Source of the DNA: Uranotaenia lowii
Taxonomy: Eukaryota > Arthropoda > Insecta > Diptera > Culicidae
Direction of reading: 5' to 3'
DNA length: 64,000 nt
NCBI RefSeq assembly: GCF_029784155.1
Contig: NC_073692.1
Coordinates: 241,509,756-241,573,755, forward strand
Within the stretch, counting starts at the first letter, position 1; each line of letters starts with the position of its first letter. Shown piece by piece: positions 35,169 to 46,781 of the stretch. The notes under the pieces were generated by a model. It searched no databases. It had not been told where the DNA came from and saw only the letters and a list, made by a program, of their open reading frames with translations. A program made the position numbers and the translations under genes.

Positions 35169-36055
35169 ATGAACACAAAGGATTTGCGTAACAAACTCGC
35201 TTCTATTGGAGCTTAAACCACAGGAAAAGAAGGAAGTTCTTCAGAAAAGGTTTGTAAATAGATAATATACAAATTCTGTGAAGTTACTTGCATTCTATGT
35301 TAGGAACGCTGAGCACAGCTTCACTGAAGGGCGAGAGCTGTTGGTTGCCAAACACTTTCGCCAAGTCGCTTTCGGCATGGTAGGTTTCGAATGCGTTTAA
35401 AGAAATGCAACAGAATTCAAAACAGGAAAAAATCTTAGGGTATGAATTGAGTAATGAAATAGACAGAGAAAATCATTCTACAATATTATTTTTCCAGACT
35501 GCAAACGGATTCCAAATTCGTGGCTTCTGCAAAGCTGCCATGAAAAACTGTGTGATCTACCGGGTAATGGCTGAAATAACAGCAAACGCTGTTACAAAAA
35601 GCACTTGCTCTTGCCCAGCAGGAAAAGGCAATTCGTCCGCCTGCAAGCATGTGGCTGCTCTATTGCTCTGCATTGAGTGCTATTTGGCAACAAATTGAGT
35701 TTTTTTTATTATTTATATTCGAATACTAATCAGCAATTTTACAGGCATGGTTTTTGCTGGGCAGTCATGCACCGTGGAGCTGCAGTCTTGGCACAAACCA
35801 CCAAAACTGACGGATGAAGATTTGAGCATCAAGACCATTGATGAGCTGTTTGGTAAAGGAACTCAACAATCCGCTAGACCATCCCAAGAATTTACAAAGT
35901 TCGCTGTCCAAGCTTCGATAGAGCAGATTGACAACATTGAGAAACGAACAACTCTACAAGCGGGAAGTTCTGAATGGTTTCAGCAACGTTCATCGAGAAT
36001 AACAGCCTCCAACATCCACCACGTGATCATCGCTGTCGAAACAGCAAAGCACTAG
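35169..36055 (+). pseudogene. SWIM/YqaJ protein of an ISL2EU-like element
   Basis: This is the nuclease-like second protein of ISL2EU-type DNA transposons. ATG at 35169 starts MNTKDLRNKLASI; after a one-base shift it reads ELKPQEKKEVLQKR. A 54-nt intron (35250-35303, GTTTGT...TTAG) joins in frame to NAEHSFTEGRELLVAKHFRQ. From 35405 the frame has GFQIRGFCKAAMKN and then CSCPAGKGNSSACKHVAALL, a SWIM zinc-binding motif (CxC...CxH). After a further intron-like gap ending TTTTACAG at 35744, it reads SCTVELQSWHKPPKLTDEDL and then GSSEWFQQRSSRITASNIHH, the opening block of the YqaJ exonuclease fold. It stops at 36055 before the catalytic Asp/Glu-Lys region, so the nuclease is truncated. The transposase gene lies tail-to-tail immediately after it. 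Confidence 0.8.
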
Positions 36056-36985
36056 CTTGAGCAAAGATTGTTGCTCATTACATGGGATAAAACACGATTA
36101 TCTTTAGCTAGTCCAATGATTCGTTCTACTTTAACTCTACGACTAGCTACTGCTCGTGTTGTAGCAACTTCTTCTTCGGACAGCTGATCGGATCTTTTTG
36201 GTGGAGGTTTATTGAGAATAATTCCTTGTTCCGCCATTCGATCAGTGATTTCGAAACCTCTGTCAGACAGCACATAGTCATTTTTTTTCTAGAAGTTCCA
36301 AAATTCCGCATTGCTCAACAATTTTGTCATCTGTTGCCGAGCCACCGAACAAAGGGCTAACGAAAATGATCAGTCCATTTTCATCGATGGCGATCAATGT
36401 CTTAAATTTCTGTTTTTGTACGTTGACCATGTCACCTGTTGTTTTCTTACATCGATTGATTTCTGTATGGCAAATTCTGTACAATTAATCACTGTCGATA
36501 CAGATGACTGCCTTTTGCTCCTAGATTCCAAAAGTCTATCGAATCTACGACATTGTTGAGCTACTTGTTCAGATATACTAAAGAGGATGCCAAGCAATTT
36601 ATAGCTGAAGTTCATCTTAATCTTAACTAGCGTCAGTTGAAGCTGATTTTTAAGCGACAAACACATTGAGGGCCAATCATCATCTGAATATTTAAGCGCC
36701 AAGGGAGAAGATATACTCTAATTGTTGGTGTTTAAATCCGGTAAGATGACGTAGCTCTTCTTCCAGTAAGCAATCCACGCCAATAGCAGGACCCATCAAG
36801 TATAGTGGATGTCGTTGTTCTATCCGTTTCACTGTCTCTGTGGCTGTTACTGCCTCGTCGATAGAAAACGTAGCCGAACTGCTGCCAGATGAATTTTCAT
36901 TATTCTCTCGATTTGCGCGATACAGAGCATCAAACTTGGCCTGGGAGGGTATTTGGTACAACTTTTCAGCCAGATTTGTATTCAA
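36052..36985 (-). pseudogene. DDE_4-type transposase of an ISL2EU-like element
   Basis: Read leftward from 36985: MNTNLAEKLYQIPSQAKFDA, a region with GVDCLLEEELRHLTGFKHQQ, then after a frame change LGILFSISEQVAQQCRRF. The catalytic core reads STVINCTEFAIQKSID, then QVTWSTYKNRN, LIAIDENGLIIFVSPLFGGS, ATDDKIVEQCGILELLE, LSDRGFEITDRMAEQG and RVKVERIIGLAKDNRVLSH. Members of this family normally have an Asp in the first block (IDCTE); here it is Asn (INCTE). The second Asp and the Glu block remain. At least three frame changes are present. The end abuts the truncated YqaJ gene, so a deletion appears to have fused the two 3' ends. Confidence 0.82.
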
Positions 36986-37221
36986 GTTTTTGTTTTATGT
37001 CAGCGAAAATAGAAACTTTTTGAATTTGTAAAACATACTTAGTTTGTATAAGACATCTTCAAAAAGCACACACACGATGCTCAATATAAAATCTCATCTA
37101 AAAAAATAAAATCGTCATTTCATGTAAACTAGAGTTGGTCAAAGGATACTGGGTCATTTTAAATTAAAAATTCACATTTATATGTGTATTTGGCACCAAT
37201 ACTAATCTTATGAAATCGCTT
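36986..37221. other. Unassigned DNA right of the transposase
   Basis: Probably the terminal region of the ISL2EU-like element, but no inverted end matching the left side (about 35.08 kb) could be found. Confidence 0.3.
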
Positions 37222-37475
37222 GGTACATCTTCGTACCTGAAAATAATCACGTTTTCGTAGGTGGTGGAAAGAATTAGGGAAACATGAGGTGTCAAAGCTC
37301 GCAAGAACATAAGCCGTATATATCATGAATTTTTCGAAAAAGATACAACGGCTCACTGGTTGTACTGAAGCGGAGATTGCAGGTTCAAGTACTGCCGGTG
37401 AGCCGATATTTACGGCTTCGTTCTTTGATACCTCAAGTTTCTCTAATTCTTTCCATCACCTACGAGAAAGTGATC
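37222..37475 (+). repeat. SINE pair joined head to head
   Basis: The centre has a B-box-like GGTTCAAGTAC at 37382-37392. On the left (37255-37320) is the SINE body in reverse, on the right (37400-37473) the same body forward: CGTAGGTGGTGGAAAGAATT pairs with AATTCTTTCCATCACCTACG. The family is that of 12410-12655. The result is a 220-bp foldback. Confidence 0.65.
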
Positions 37476-38689
37476 AATTTCTGCTTTTGTCGACCCCCCC
37501 TCTTCGAAATTTACAAAAAACCCGAAGAGGGGAATAATCAAAGTTTGAAGTATTTTAAGTAAATTTCGAAAAAAGAACTCAAATATCCGAAACATTACAA
37601 GACTAAGAAACAAATTTTGAAAAATAGCAGTTATTTCACCTTTCAAATTCTTAATTTTATTGAATTTTTCGATAAAAAATTACTTGATTTCTAGGTTTTG
37701 TGCAATGAAATAGTATGCACTTTTATGGCATACAAACAATCGTGCAATTTATTCCAATTTATTTGTTTTGCGCATTATTCTTGATTGTCCACCCTTTACC
37801 CCCCCTCCCCCCCCTGATGTTCCAACTTTGAGTGACAAAAGAAGGATTTAAAATTTGTTCCGGCTTAATGGTTTCTGAATAAAATAAAATAGTATAGGTA
37901 AATTTCAATTTCAAATTTCCAATCTGAGTTCTAACACTTTCTAACTTAGGGTTTTTGTATAATTTAGAATCAAATGTTACGTTGTATGGTCCGACATTTT
38001 ACTTACCCAATCTTTTCTAAAAAAAAAAGAAAGAATTAATCATTCTTTCCTCTCATGCTGCAGATTCATTTCTTGCAATCCACTAGCTGGATATGACACA
38101 ATAATTCCATAAATGCGAACTCGGTAGATTTGTGCTAAATCCAGTTGCTTTCTTCTTTTATTTGTACGTGAGCTGGTTGAACAGGACAGATGCTGTTTTC
38201 TTCTCGAGGAAACCGTCCAACTCTGGAACGAGCGAAACAAATGTTTCGTTGCCTTCACTTCCTATGTATCTTGCTTCAATTAAGTCTTACCATCATCCCT
38301 TGAATTCATAAAGTAATACCATCTTGAAGAGTTTGTGGAGAGGAAGAATCTCGTTGACAAGAATGGTTCAAGTTTAATTATATTGGGATTTGAAAATTAA
38401 TTGAAAATATTTTATGAAGTTCCCGGATTGAAAAATCCTTTATGAGCAGGATGATGGTATCGATATGCTTTGCGACTGTAGTTTTGATGGATTTTTGGTT
38501 AAGTTTAACAATCTGTTTTTCAATTCTATTTCTTTCACAAAACTTAAAAAAAAAAGATTTTTTTAAATTTAACAATCCATAGGCAAACCAACCAAGTTCC
38601 GTTAAAATGGAATAAATAGAGAAAAAATGTTGCACAGTTGCTGTGATTTGAATTAAAATCCAGCTAGCTCATAACATTTTTCTTTGTGT
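37476..38689. other. Unassigned DNA
   Basis: Contains a C-run at 37795-37815 and AT-rich DNA. Short frames on the minus strand (38040-38258, 38378-38635) are not family-like. Confidence 0.45.
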
Positions 38690-38835
38690 TGTGTTGTAAG
38701 CCTACTTGGTTGAATGATTCAACTGAATCAAAGCAATCGAAAGATTCCTTTTCAACCACGGTAAATGAAAAGTTCATCATTTTCATTTACCGATAGCAAC
38801 TTACTATGTTCTTCATATTGTTAAACATATCGAAG
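38690..38835. repeat. Foldback element G, partial second copy
   Basis: Shares GTTGTAAGCCTACTTGG, ATGATTCAACTGAAT, AGCAATCGAAAGATTCC, AACCACGGTAAATGA and AACTTACTAT with 22.27-22.41 kb. The inverted arm is reduced to a short ATTTTCATTTACCG piece. Confidence 0.65.
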
Positions 38836-39263
38836 AAAAACGCCTAAAGGTAGGTTTACATAATTTTCCTTTTTTGCTTAACGTTACAAGCTGTTCGGCC
38901 AGTTCGGGTCAATATGACCCAAAACGCACATTCAGATAATCTTAATCTTCATTCTAATATACTGTAGAACTTAGGTTTTTGAGAGACAAAGTATGTTCTA
39001 TGAAAATGATAATCAAATATACGAGAGGAAAACTTAAATTTGAGTTTAAAAATTGAACCGAGAGAGAGTGAGAAATGTGATACAGCGAGGCAGAACCAAA
39101 ACTTAATTTCATATTTTAAAGTAAGATTTTTTCTACCGGGAAATTCGGGATGGCGATCAAATTTTCATAGAACCCTAACATACTTATACATCGTCGGATA
39201 GATGATTCTTGACAACTCCCAAGATAAAAAACATCTTAAGTAATTTTTTATTATTTATAATTA
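38836..39263. other. Unassigned DNA with a GGGTCAATATGACCC palindrome
   Basis: The 15-base palindrome lies at 38905-38919. Such words occur at ends of some insect DNA elements but no partner end was seen. Otherwise nothing. Confidence 0.4.
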
Positions 39264-40499
39264 GGGGAGAGTGGGAATACTTGATCTCCTTTTCTTATTT
39301 TCACCATATCTTTTTAGAAAAATGTACCAACTCGCACTCTTTTACATTTTCTGACAGCGTGTAACTTCAAGTTTCTTTGCTCCTAAAATTAGAACGATAC
39401 TTGAACCCGTAGAATCATTACCCCAAAACATTTTTATTTAAGATGATATTACCCCATGACGAAGTGCAAAAAAACGTATCCCTAATCACTGAGCGAGCTC
39501 TCAAAGCGTGTTATTTGAATGCCGTAATATTCACTTTAGCATATACCGCTAAATTCTTTACTTTCGAAATAAAACCAACAAGCTCATAAATTGCAAAATG
39601 AAAATATACACTTTTCATTCACAAAATATTCCCTGATACCCCCAAGAATTTCACTTTTCCCCATTTGGGGTAATTTACCCCGGTTCCCCGACCGCTGTCG
39701 TAGATGAACTAGAAGTATTTTCGTAGGAGTAAAAAAATTGCGATATTTTTGAAGTTAAGGGAGACTTGATCCTTTATTCAGGAATCCCTAATCTATGGAA
39801 AAAATCAAACAAAACCCCAAGATAAAATGTTAATTGACTATTTTGGTCATGTTTGTTCGCATTTCACAATCTATAATTGTCAGAAAAAAAATCTATAGCT
39901 TAATCTCAACCCTTATGACATTGCATACTTACGGGCGCGTTTTTTTATAAACAAGAGAAAATCAATTATTTTAGCCCTTTTCTTCAAATAATTGATGGAT
40001 GAATATTAGCTATTGGATGAATATTAGTAATCTCGTAATCAGCAAAGACCACGATCCATTGAGAAGAAGAATATACTGGGATAAATTGTACCCATATATT
40101 AGGGATCAGTTCTACCCAAAATCAACATTTTAGAAAACTTTTTCTGAAAAAAGTTCCATCGGAGTTTTCCATCGCTTTGAAAATATTGTATTTTGAAGTT
40201 CATATTACACTCGAAAGATTGATGTATTGGAATAAATATTTTTTTTTATAATATTTTCATGTTAGGAATATTTTAAAATGATGGAAAAAGATCTTCAAGT
40301 CACATTTTGTGAAATTTTTCAAACAAAGTTCAATAAGCCAAAAACTTATTTTGTTAAAATTTTTTTTAGCTTCAACCATTGCTGTTTTGTTCCATTTGGT
40401 ACATTTTTCTAGAACATTTGATCTTTGTACGACATTCCAGTTTGGAGATATACCTAAGGAATCAAGTATCCCCAGGGATCAAGTATCCTCATTCTCCCC
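39264..40499 (+). mobile_element. TA MITE family A, copy 2, with a nested insert
   Basis: Ends GGGGAGAGTGGGAATACTTG and, from the right, GGGGAGAATGAGGATACTTG, with TA outside (39262-39263, 40500-40501). It aligns along its length with 18154-19128 apart from a 279-bp insert at 39422-39700. Confidence 0.88.
39422..39700. mobile_element. TA MITE nested in family A copy 2
   Basis: Copy 1 of family A reads continuously across this point (CTTGAACCCGT to GATGAACTAGAAG), so the borders are set by comparison. TA flanks both sides (39420-39421, 39701-39702). ATTACCCCAAA occurs near both ends in inverted sense around GGGGTAATT words. Non-coding. Confidence 0.75.
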
Positions 40500-40529
40500 T
40501 ACTGACAGCTTTGAATAAAATAAAATATA

Positions 40530-40650
40530 CAGTGAATCCCCGATTTTGTCACGCACCGATTATGTCTGCCCCCGATTTTGTCTATCCCCAATTTTGTCAC
40601 CTTTTTTTGACACGATTCTGTCACTGTTTTTTATTTAATGTAAACATAAT
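40530..40650 (+). mobile_element. Left end of a pogo/Tigger-like MITE
   Basis: Directly after a TA the sequence reads CAGTGAATCCCCGATTTTGT and repeats the phrase CCCGATTTTGTC with small changes three to four times to 40630. CAGT starts and TA targets are typical of pogo-like elements. The opposite end was not found nearby, so the extent is open. Confidence 0.5.
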
Positions 40651-41519
40651 CATATTCAAACCTTTTCCTTTTCGGATGATTTTAATTGATATCTCGTCAA
40701 TTGATAACATTGTTATACAACATGAGAACATTGATAGCGACTTCTGAATGAAACAAAACAAAAATGTCCGATTTTAGATAAGTGTTATTTATTCACATTT
40801 GGACAATAGTAAAATTGGTAAATACTATCAAAATTATGAATATAACGATACAACAAATCATTGATATGATCAACAAGCTTGTTTTTGGACCCTTGGTGCC
40901 GAAGCGATATGTGCGTAATAGAAATTTCTAGAAAAAACGCTTTCAAATGGTTGTGTTATTCCAATTTTCATATATCTGAAAATCTGAAAAAATCACCAAA
41001 CAAAGTTTGAAAATTGAAAAATCGGTTGGCATTATAAACTGTAAATTTTCCATTTTCGCTCTTATATACCTTTGGCTCTGAGGGCCTCAATTTAGCTTTC
41101 TTCAAAGTAATTTCCCTAATACGCCACAAGAAGATTACGTCATTTATCGAAAAATCTTAACCCTTAATTTCATGATTTTTAATTTTTCCTTAAAAATCAA
41201 TTTTAACGGTTGGAAATGATGAGTACATCAAGAAACAAAAATTAAAATAAAATACGATTTTTCACTTTTTTCATACATTAATTTTTGAAAATTTGTTACT
41301 TCATGAAACGAAGGGTTACGCATCAGCCCTATCAATTATATTGTCTGATAAACGCTTCATTCTAAATACACAGAAGGAATGTTCCTTCAGTTGTCAGTTT
41401 TGATTTCTTATTGAAAGTTGTTTGGAATACTCAATTTTTTATCTAATTTTAACACGTTGTTTTTTTATGAGGTCATTGTGATTTTAATCCCTGGGGGATT
41501 ATTCATTCTTCATGATAGT
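40651..41519. other. Unassigned DNA
   Basis: AT-rich, no conserved frame or repeat recognised. Confidence 0.45.
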
Positions 41520-41910
41520 CAAAGTTGCCGAAAAAAATCGGTGTTTTTTGAGCAAAAAAAAATCTGACTTCTGTGATCTTACCCAAAATATTCGTGACAG
41601 TTTTTTGTGATGCCAATTCCATTAATTTCATTGATAATTGATGACAAATTAGGTAAATTTTACATTTCAGTTGAGAAAAATCCATTGATATTTCCAATCT
41701 TATTATACTTTTCAAATTCCAAGTAAGAAATCTAAATTTTATATTTGCCAAAAAAAAATAATTTTGGAAATCCATTCAAAATTCCAAAATTCTGTGAAAT
41801 CTGTGAATATTTCCAAATGTTGTGTTCTGTGACACAGATTCGATTCTGTGATGACAATATGTTCAAAATTATGTGAAACTATAGATTTTCCTGTGATTTC
41901 GGCAGCCTTG
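41520..41910. mobile_element. hAT MITE family K, copy 2
   Basis: Left CAAAGTTGCCGAAAAAAAT and right inward CAAGGCTGCCGAAATCACAG; the flanking 8 bases are ATGATAGT and TTAATAGT, six of eight alike. TGTGA/TCACA words recur inside. It matches the better preserved copy at 50120-50513. Confidence 0.65.
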
Positions 41911-44900
41911 TTAATAGTACCGGTCGAAACAGAGTGTTTTGAGGAACATAGCAAAAATAAATTCATGATATTTCGATGGAAAAGAGTAAATCTCTTGTTA
42001 ATTTTCAACTAATAGCACAGAAAAAATACACCCTGAACTGTTTTAAATGACCCAATAATTTTGTTTTGTGATTAACCGTCCTTCGCACGGGCCAGGTAAT
42101 GAGTATAGAAATTACAAAATATTATAGAAACAGGCATATCTCTCAGCATATATATTTTTAAACGGTTTCGCCTAATTTAGTCGTAAAAACTATATCCCAA
42201 ACAATTTGCTGTTACCCAAGTATTGCACTAATACCGTTTTGAGGAGTAAAATCCAGATTCCTCAAACTGCAGTAGTAAGTGTCTATTTGAAAAGTAAGTT
42301 TTTTCCAACAGTATTCTCACACCTCAAGTTGTGAAGCTGTGGGAATTTTAAAAAGCCCAAAACGAACTTCTTTTTCTTTCTCCTTTCCGTTTGAATCTTT
42401 CACTTTGAAGATCGACCATCAATCAAATCATAATGGTACTGAACTGCATAATCCAGCCAACGACGGCACGTGTGTTTATCTGACTGATGTATTTTCACCC
42501 TCGAGCCACACACCCAGGCACGTGGCGAAAGTAATGCACCACCTTCAATCATGCTTTTCCGTACAGCCAAAATTTAGGGGTGATAGAAAAGATCAAGTCT
42601 GGTTTTCGCAAGGTCCTCTGTATCGGTATAATTTCCATTGCCACCAATTTAATAAGTATGATGCTTTGAGGTTAAGAGCTGAAATAACCATAACATTCCC
42701 CAGACGGCTGGTAATGATCAGATTTACTTCAATAATGGCTTAAGCTTTGTGCACCCTAAGCCAAACCAGGTCACGTGCTTCATCCGCTATCCATTGAAAG
42801 GTGTCGATATTTATTTTTGTGGCCTTAATAACACATTTAACTTCGAAATGCACAACAAAACTGAGAGGGTGCTTTTGTAGCTTCATAAGTCAGGTTGATG
42901 CTTTCCGATTGATATCACCTTAACTAGTTGAAATGAATGAAATAGTATGGAATCATACGATGCTCTTCAACTGATATTACAACTCCTACAAGTCATCTGT
43001 ATAAGTGAGTCTCAACAAAAAGAAGTGGAACATATATACGTGAAAAAAAAACAGATTTTGAAAGGTTTGTTCACCGGTGCAATTATAGCGAAACTAAACT
43101 AATAAAATCTAAAACTACCAAACACGAAGTACTTTCGGCAAACTAGAATATTAATTGAAACCTGTTGTTTCTAATCCTAGAATATATCATAATTTCCCTT
43201 AAAAGTATATGAAAACACCTTAAATAGAATGATGCACTATCAGAACTTAGCTACTATAATTTTTGTTCAGGTAAACGTTAGCTCCTGTGCGACGAGAATT
43301 CACCACCTATCGGGAATTCTCAGGTGGAACTAGAACAGAAAGATACGATAGGATATCATGTCGGTTTTAGCAAAACCAACAAACATCAACGTGGCTTTTG
43401 GGGACCGAATGTGTGTTCGATTGACGCCTGATGAGCTGCAATCATAAGCTTTATCTCATACACTCGTACATGCGAATAGTCGCATATTCCGGAAGCCACG
43501 ACACACCCGATTTATTTCAGTAGCGTTCCGAGAAAAAGCTTATCTCGTTGTGATATTTGTCGGTTTTGAGCCAAATTGAGAAAAACATACCTCTGCATAC
43601 ACACGTCGATTGCTCCTTGTTGCGATTCTCGTAGTGCGGTTTGCGTAATTAACAAATTAGACACGTTATGATTTAGAGATGATTTAATATTCCCTGTCGC
43701 ACAATCAACGAAAATATTGTTGCTCTGTCAGAGACAGGTGCCGTCATCAGCACTCCCTTGAAACCTTCAAAAGAAGAGGTTTTAGTTGGGTTTGTTAGCG
43801 ACAATCAAACCGCGAAAGAATAATCAACAAATGAGCTGGATACGTGAAAATTCTCTTACATTTCTTCTCGTATTTTTCTTAGAAGGAGGATTAGTGTCCA
43901 CAGCAACAAAGCTTTATCGCTTTTAAAACAAAAAAGGATGATTAAAAAAGAGGAATGAAAATTTTTGATGTTAATACAAATAACTGCAAATAATGTCAAT
44001 ACCGAAACACAAAAATAATTCCGAAAATGATTGAATTTGAATCCACGAGGGGAATAAATTCACGGGGGTGGGTCTGCTCAAAAGAAAAAAAAATGCCCAA
44101 ACAAGTTCCCTTTCATAAGAAAGCAGCAAACACTCGATGAAGCAGTGAATCTGTGTGTCTGTCTGTTGTTTGTTTGCTGAGTCAGTAACACAAACTCGAA
44201 GAAGGTAAACAGTAATCCTATGTTTGGCTTGACTAACGTTTTTCAAATGTACATTAATTACATTGTTTCTCTTCGCTACCCGACTACTTTCGCCTTCCGC
44301 CTGCAGCAAACAGCATCAGCAAGCAACAAGCGGGGACCAGGGATTGAAAACACTTAATACACTTAAACTGATGCCTTTCCGAATCAGAATTTGACAATTC
44401 AGGAAGGATGAGGAATGGAATTGAAATGAATGGTTTTTCTACGTTCTGGGAAGAAGCGTACGGTGGAAGGGAAAAGGGATTGCTTTAAATCCATTTCCTG
44501 AAAATGGGAAATTAATTTCAGCGAGCCACGTGTTAGCGGCACTTAGTGATTTTGGCGAAAGGGATTTATCGTGTGCTTAGTTTGTCTCGTCGGAAGTTGG
44601 CAATCCGGGATGTGTAATTTAGGGGGTAAAACCTTTTTGTTTACACAATCCCAAAAGGCTATGTGATTCGCAAATGAGGATGAAGAGTTTCGATTTAAAT
44701 ATCTATCCTTATATCAACTTTAATTTTTTCCAGAAATAAATATTAAAAACTACATTTTTACAGCATTTCATGCATTATTGACATACATACATGCTTCCCG
44801 AAAGCTAAAGGCATGTGAGCACAACATGCAAGCAATAAGGGAGAATGTTGATACAAAATCCCTGAAGGGATATTTGATTCCTATATCTCGTGACCGAAAT

Positions 44901-45478
44901 TATTAAATTTACACTTGAAGTCCAAGATTTTCCACGCAATTTCCACAACTTGGATTGTTTTGCTTCCCTGATTAGCAATTTTCATGATAATTTTTCTGAT
45001 AAAACCCTATCAGTTAATCAGATGATTTCTTCGTGGTTTTAAATCAGAATCTCATGATTCTTAGAAACAAAGTTATCAAAATTGATTTTCTTTAAAATAT
45101 TATTTTCAGTTGCAAATTATCGTTTGAAATCCTATAGAAATTGTAATCTTTGACCCAACCGATACAACTTTTCAAAAATCCTACACATAATTTTTTAATG
45201 TTTGAGAACTCACTGTAAAAATTTTAGCAATGAGCGTTGCGTGATTTCTAAGATATTTCAGCTCGAATGCTAAAAGTTCGATTTTCGTATAATTGCTGTA
45301 TCTCAAGTCTCAAATAGAGATGTCAAATTGTGTGAGATAATTGTTTGTTAGTGCATCCATCATTTGAAGGAAATATGCAAGAAAAAATATTCAGAGTAAA
45401 TTTAATGAAAGTTAAAAGTTGAATTTTCAGTGCGCATGCATCCTATTTCTATCGAATTATAAACGGTAGGGGAGATGA
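41911..45478. other. 3.5 kb with no recognised transposon
   Basis: The cleanest stretch in the window. It has G+C-richer islands at 42.4-42.8, 43.3-43.7 and 44.1-44.6 kb with several AAGCTTATCTC/ GCTTTATCTC (GATA-type) words at 43447, 43537 and 43911. A 134-codon plus-strand frame at 42339-42743 resembles nothing known. This may be older, possibly regulatory host DNA; that is inference. Confidence 0.35.
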
Positions 45479-45949
45479 GGGCATAACGAGCACCCGAGGC
45501 ATAATGAGAACTACGCTTTTCTACGAAAGTGCGTATTTTATTAAATAAATTTTCATGAGGATTTGTTTCGTACTTCCTATAGTATTAATTTTTCACAAAA
45601 AAAGGAATCTCCTTATCATCTTTACAGAGATATTTAAAAAAAACTAGCTTGGTTCTCAAGTCACGAAAATATTATAATTTTTGAGCACCACGAAATAAGC
45701 TCTTATGATCTTAAAATAACCTTGATCTATAATGTACGCACTGCAACATGATGTACACATTGTTTCTCAATTTTTACCATCATAAAATTTTTGATTTTTC
45801 ACTTTTATCAATTTTAAAACACGTTTTTACTAAAATTTGTTGACTAGGGGCATATAGAGCACCATATTATCGAGGCATAATGAGCATTTTCTGCCGTAGA
45901 ATCTAGCAGCGAATTAAAATTGATTTATAGCGCCACACCTTGACTAGTT

Positions 45950-46050
45950 TTCATCCGACAATTTAGCCTATTGGTAAGGTGTCGGAGAGGTAATCAAAAG
46001 ACTAGAGTTAGATTTCTGTTTGAGGTGATTTTTTTCCATTCACAATTCAT
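45950..46050 (+). repeat. tRNA-like SINE piece in element B
   Basis: An A-box-like TTTAGCCTATTGGTAAGG at 45961-45978 and a degenerate B-box-like AGAGTTAGATTTC at 46013-46025, followed by a T-run. Compared with a usual B-box, CGA has become AGA. Promoter activity is unlikely. Confidence 0.5.
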
Positions 46051-46072
46051 GATCGATTTTTTTATTGTTACA

Positions 46073-46160
46073 CTAGCAAACCCGGTAAACTTCGTTTTAC
46101 CCTGTTAAATTTGGCGTCCATTTTCCATTTTTTCGTCGCTGATTAACTTTTAAAATTTAT
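46073..46160 (-). mobile_element. Helitron 3' end, minus strand
   Basis: On the minus strand the sequence reads GGTAAAACGAAGTTTACCGG (a 6-bp-stem hairpin) and then GTTTGCTAG, followed by T. Hairpin plus CTAG before T is the Helitron 3' signature. The 5' TC end was not located, so the inner limit is arbitrary. Confidence 0.55.
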
Positions 46161-46545
46161 GAAATATTGAGTTGTTAATCGTTTCGCTTTTGTGAACATG
46201 TTCTAGTTTTTTTTTAAATTTCCCTCATTTCCGTTTACTCGAATTGTTCCGCTTAATTCTATCGAAATAAAACCTAACAATTTTAATTCAGTTCTACGGG
46301 TCTTTTCTTCAATAAACAAATAAATAACCTTCAATAAATCTTACATGCAACTTTCATGAAAACTTTTTTATTAACTCTTCTTTCATTCAGATTTTTTGTA
46401 TATCAACGAATGGTCAGGTTTCAAGTTCTTGTCGCAAAATGGTTTTATTGTTTCAGTTCGATGTTATCCTCCAACTTGCAAGCCTATTGCAGAAAAAAAA
46501 TCACTTTTTGTAACTTTTTCCATAAATAATTGTATGTGTTTAATA

Positions 46546-46781
46546 CAGGCATGTCAAACTCGTTTAAGTGTGCGGGCCGCATTGAAAATATTTCATTTCC
46601 TAAAATAATATTATTTCCTCTCTTAGCAAAAAAAAATCTTTTTAATATTTTGTGGCAGGAAAGCCAGTGTACTTCTGTGTAGTAGGGAATTTTGTGATAA
46701 CTTAAGACGGGGCTACGCGGGCCGCATTGACCAAGGCTGCGGGCCGCATGCGGTCCGCGAACCCCCAGTTTGACATACCTG
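46546..46781. mobile_element. hAT MITE with perfect 8-bp target duplication
   Basis: GTTTAATA lies at 46538-46545 and again at 46782-46789. Ends CAGGCATGTCAAACTCG and, inward from the right, CAGGTATGTCAAACTGG. GCGGGCCGCA words lie just inside both ends and at 46714-46760. Length 236 bp, non-coding. The termini strongly resemble the Charlie/SPIN-like hAT MITEs found in many animals. Confidence 0.88.

Noticed and set aside
35405..36055. SWIM-domain protein as a host gene
   Set aside because: The YqaJ block next to it and the tail-to-tail DDE transposase place it in an ISL2EU-like transposon.
42339..42743. 134-codon plus-strand frame
   Set aside because: The longest frame in the transposon-poor stretch, but residue make-up is unstructured and no family is recalled. 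Kept only as a note.
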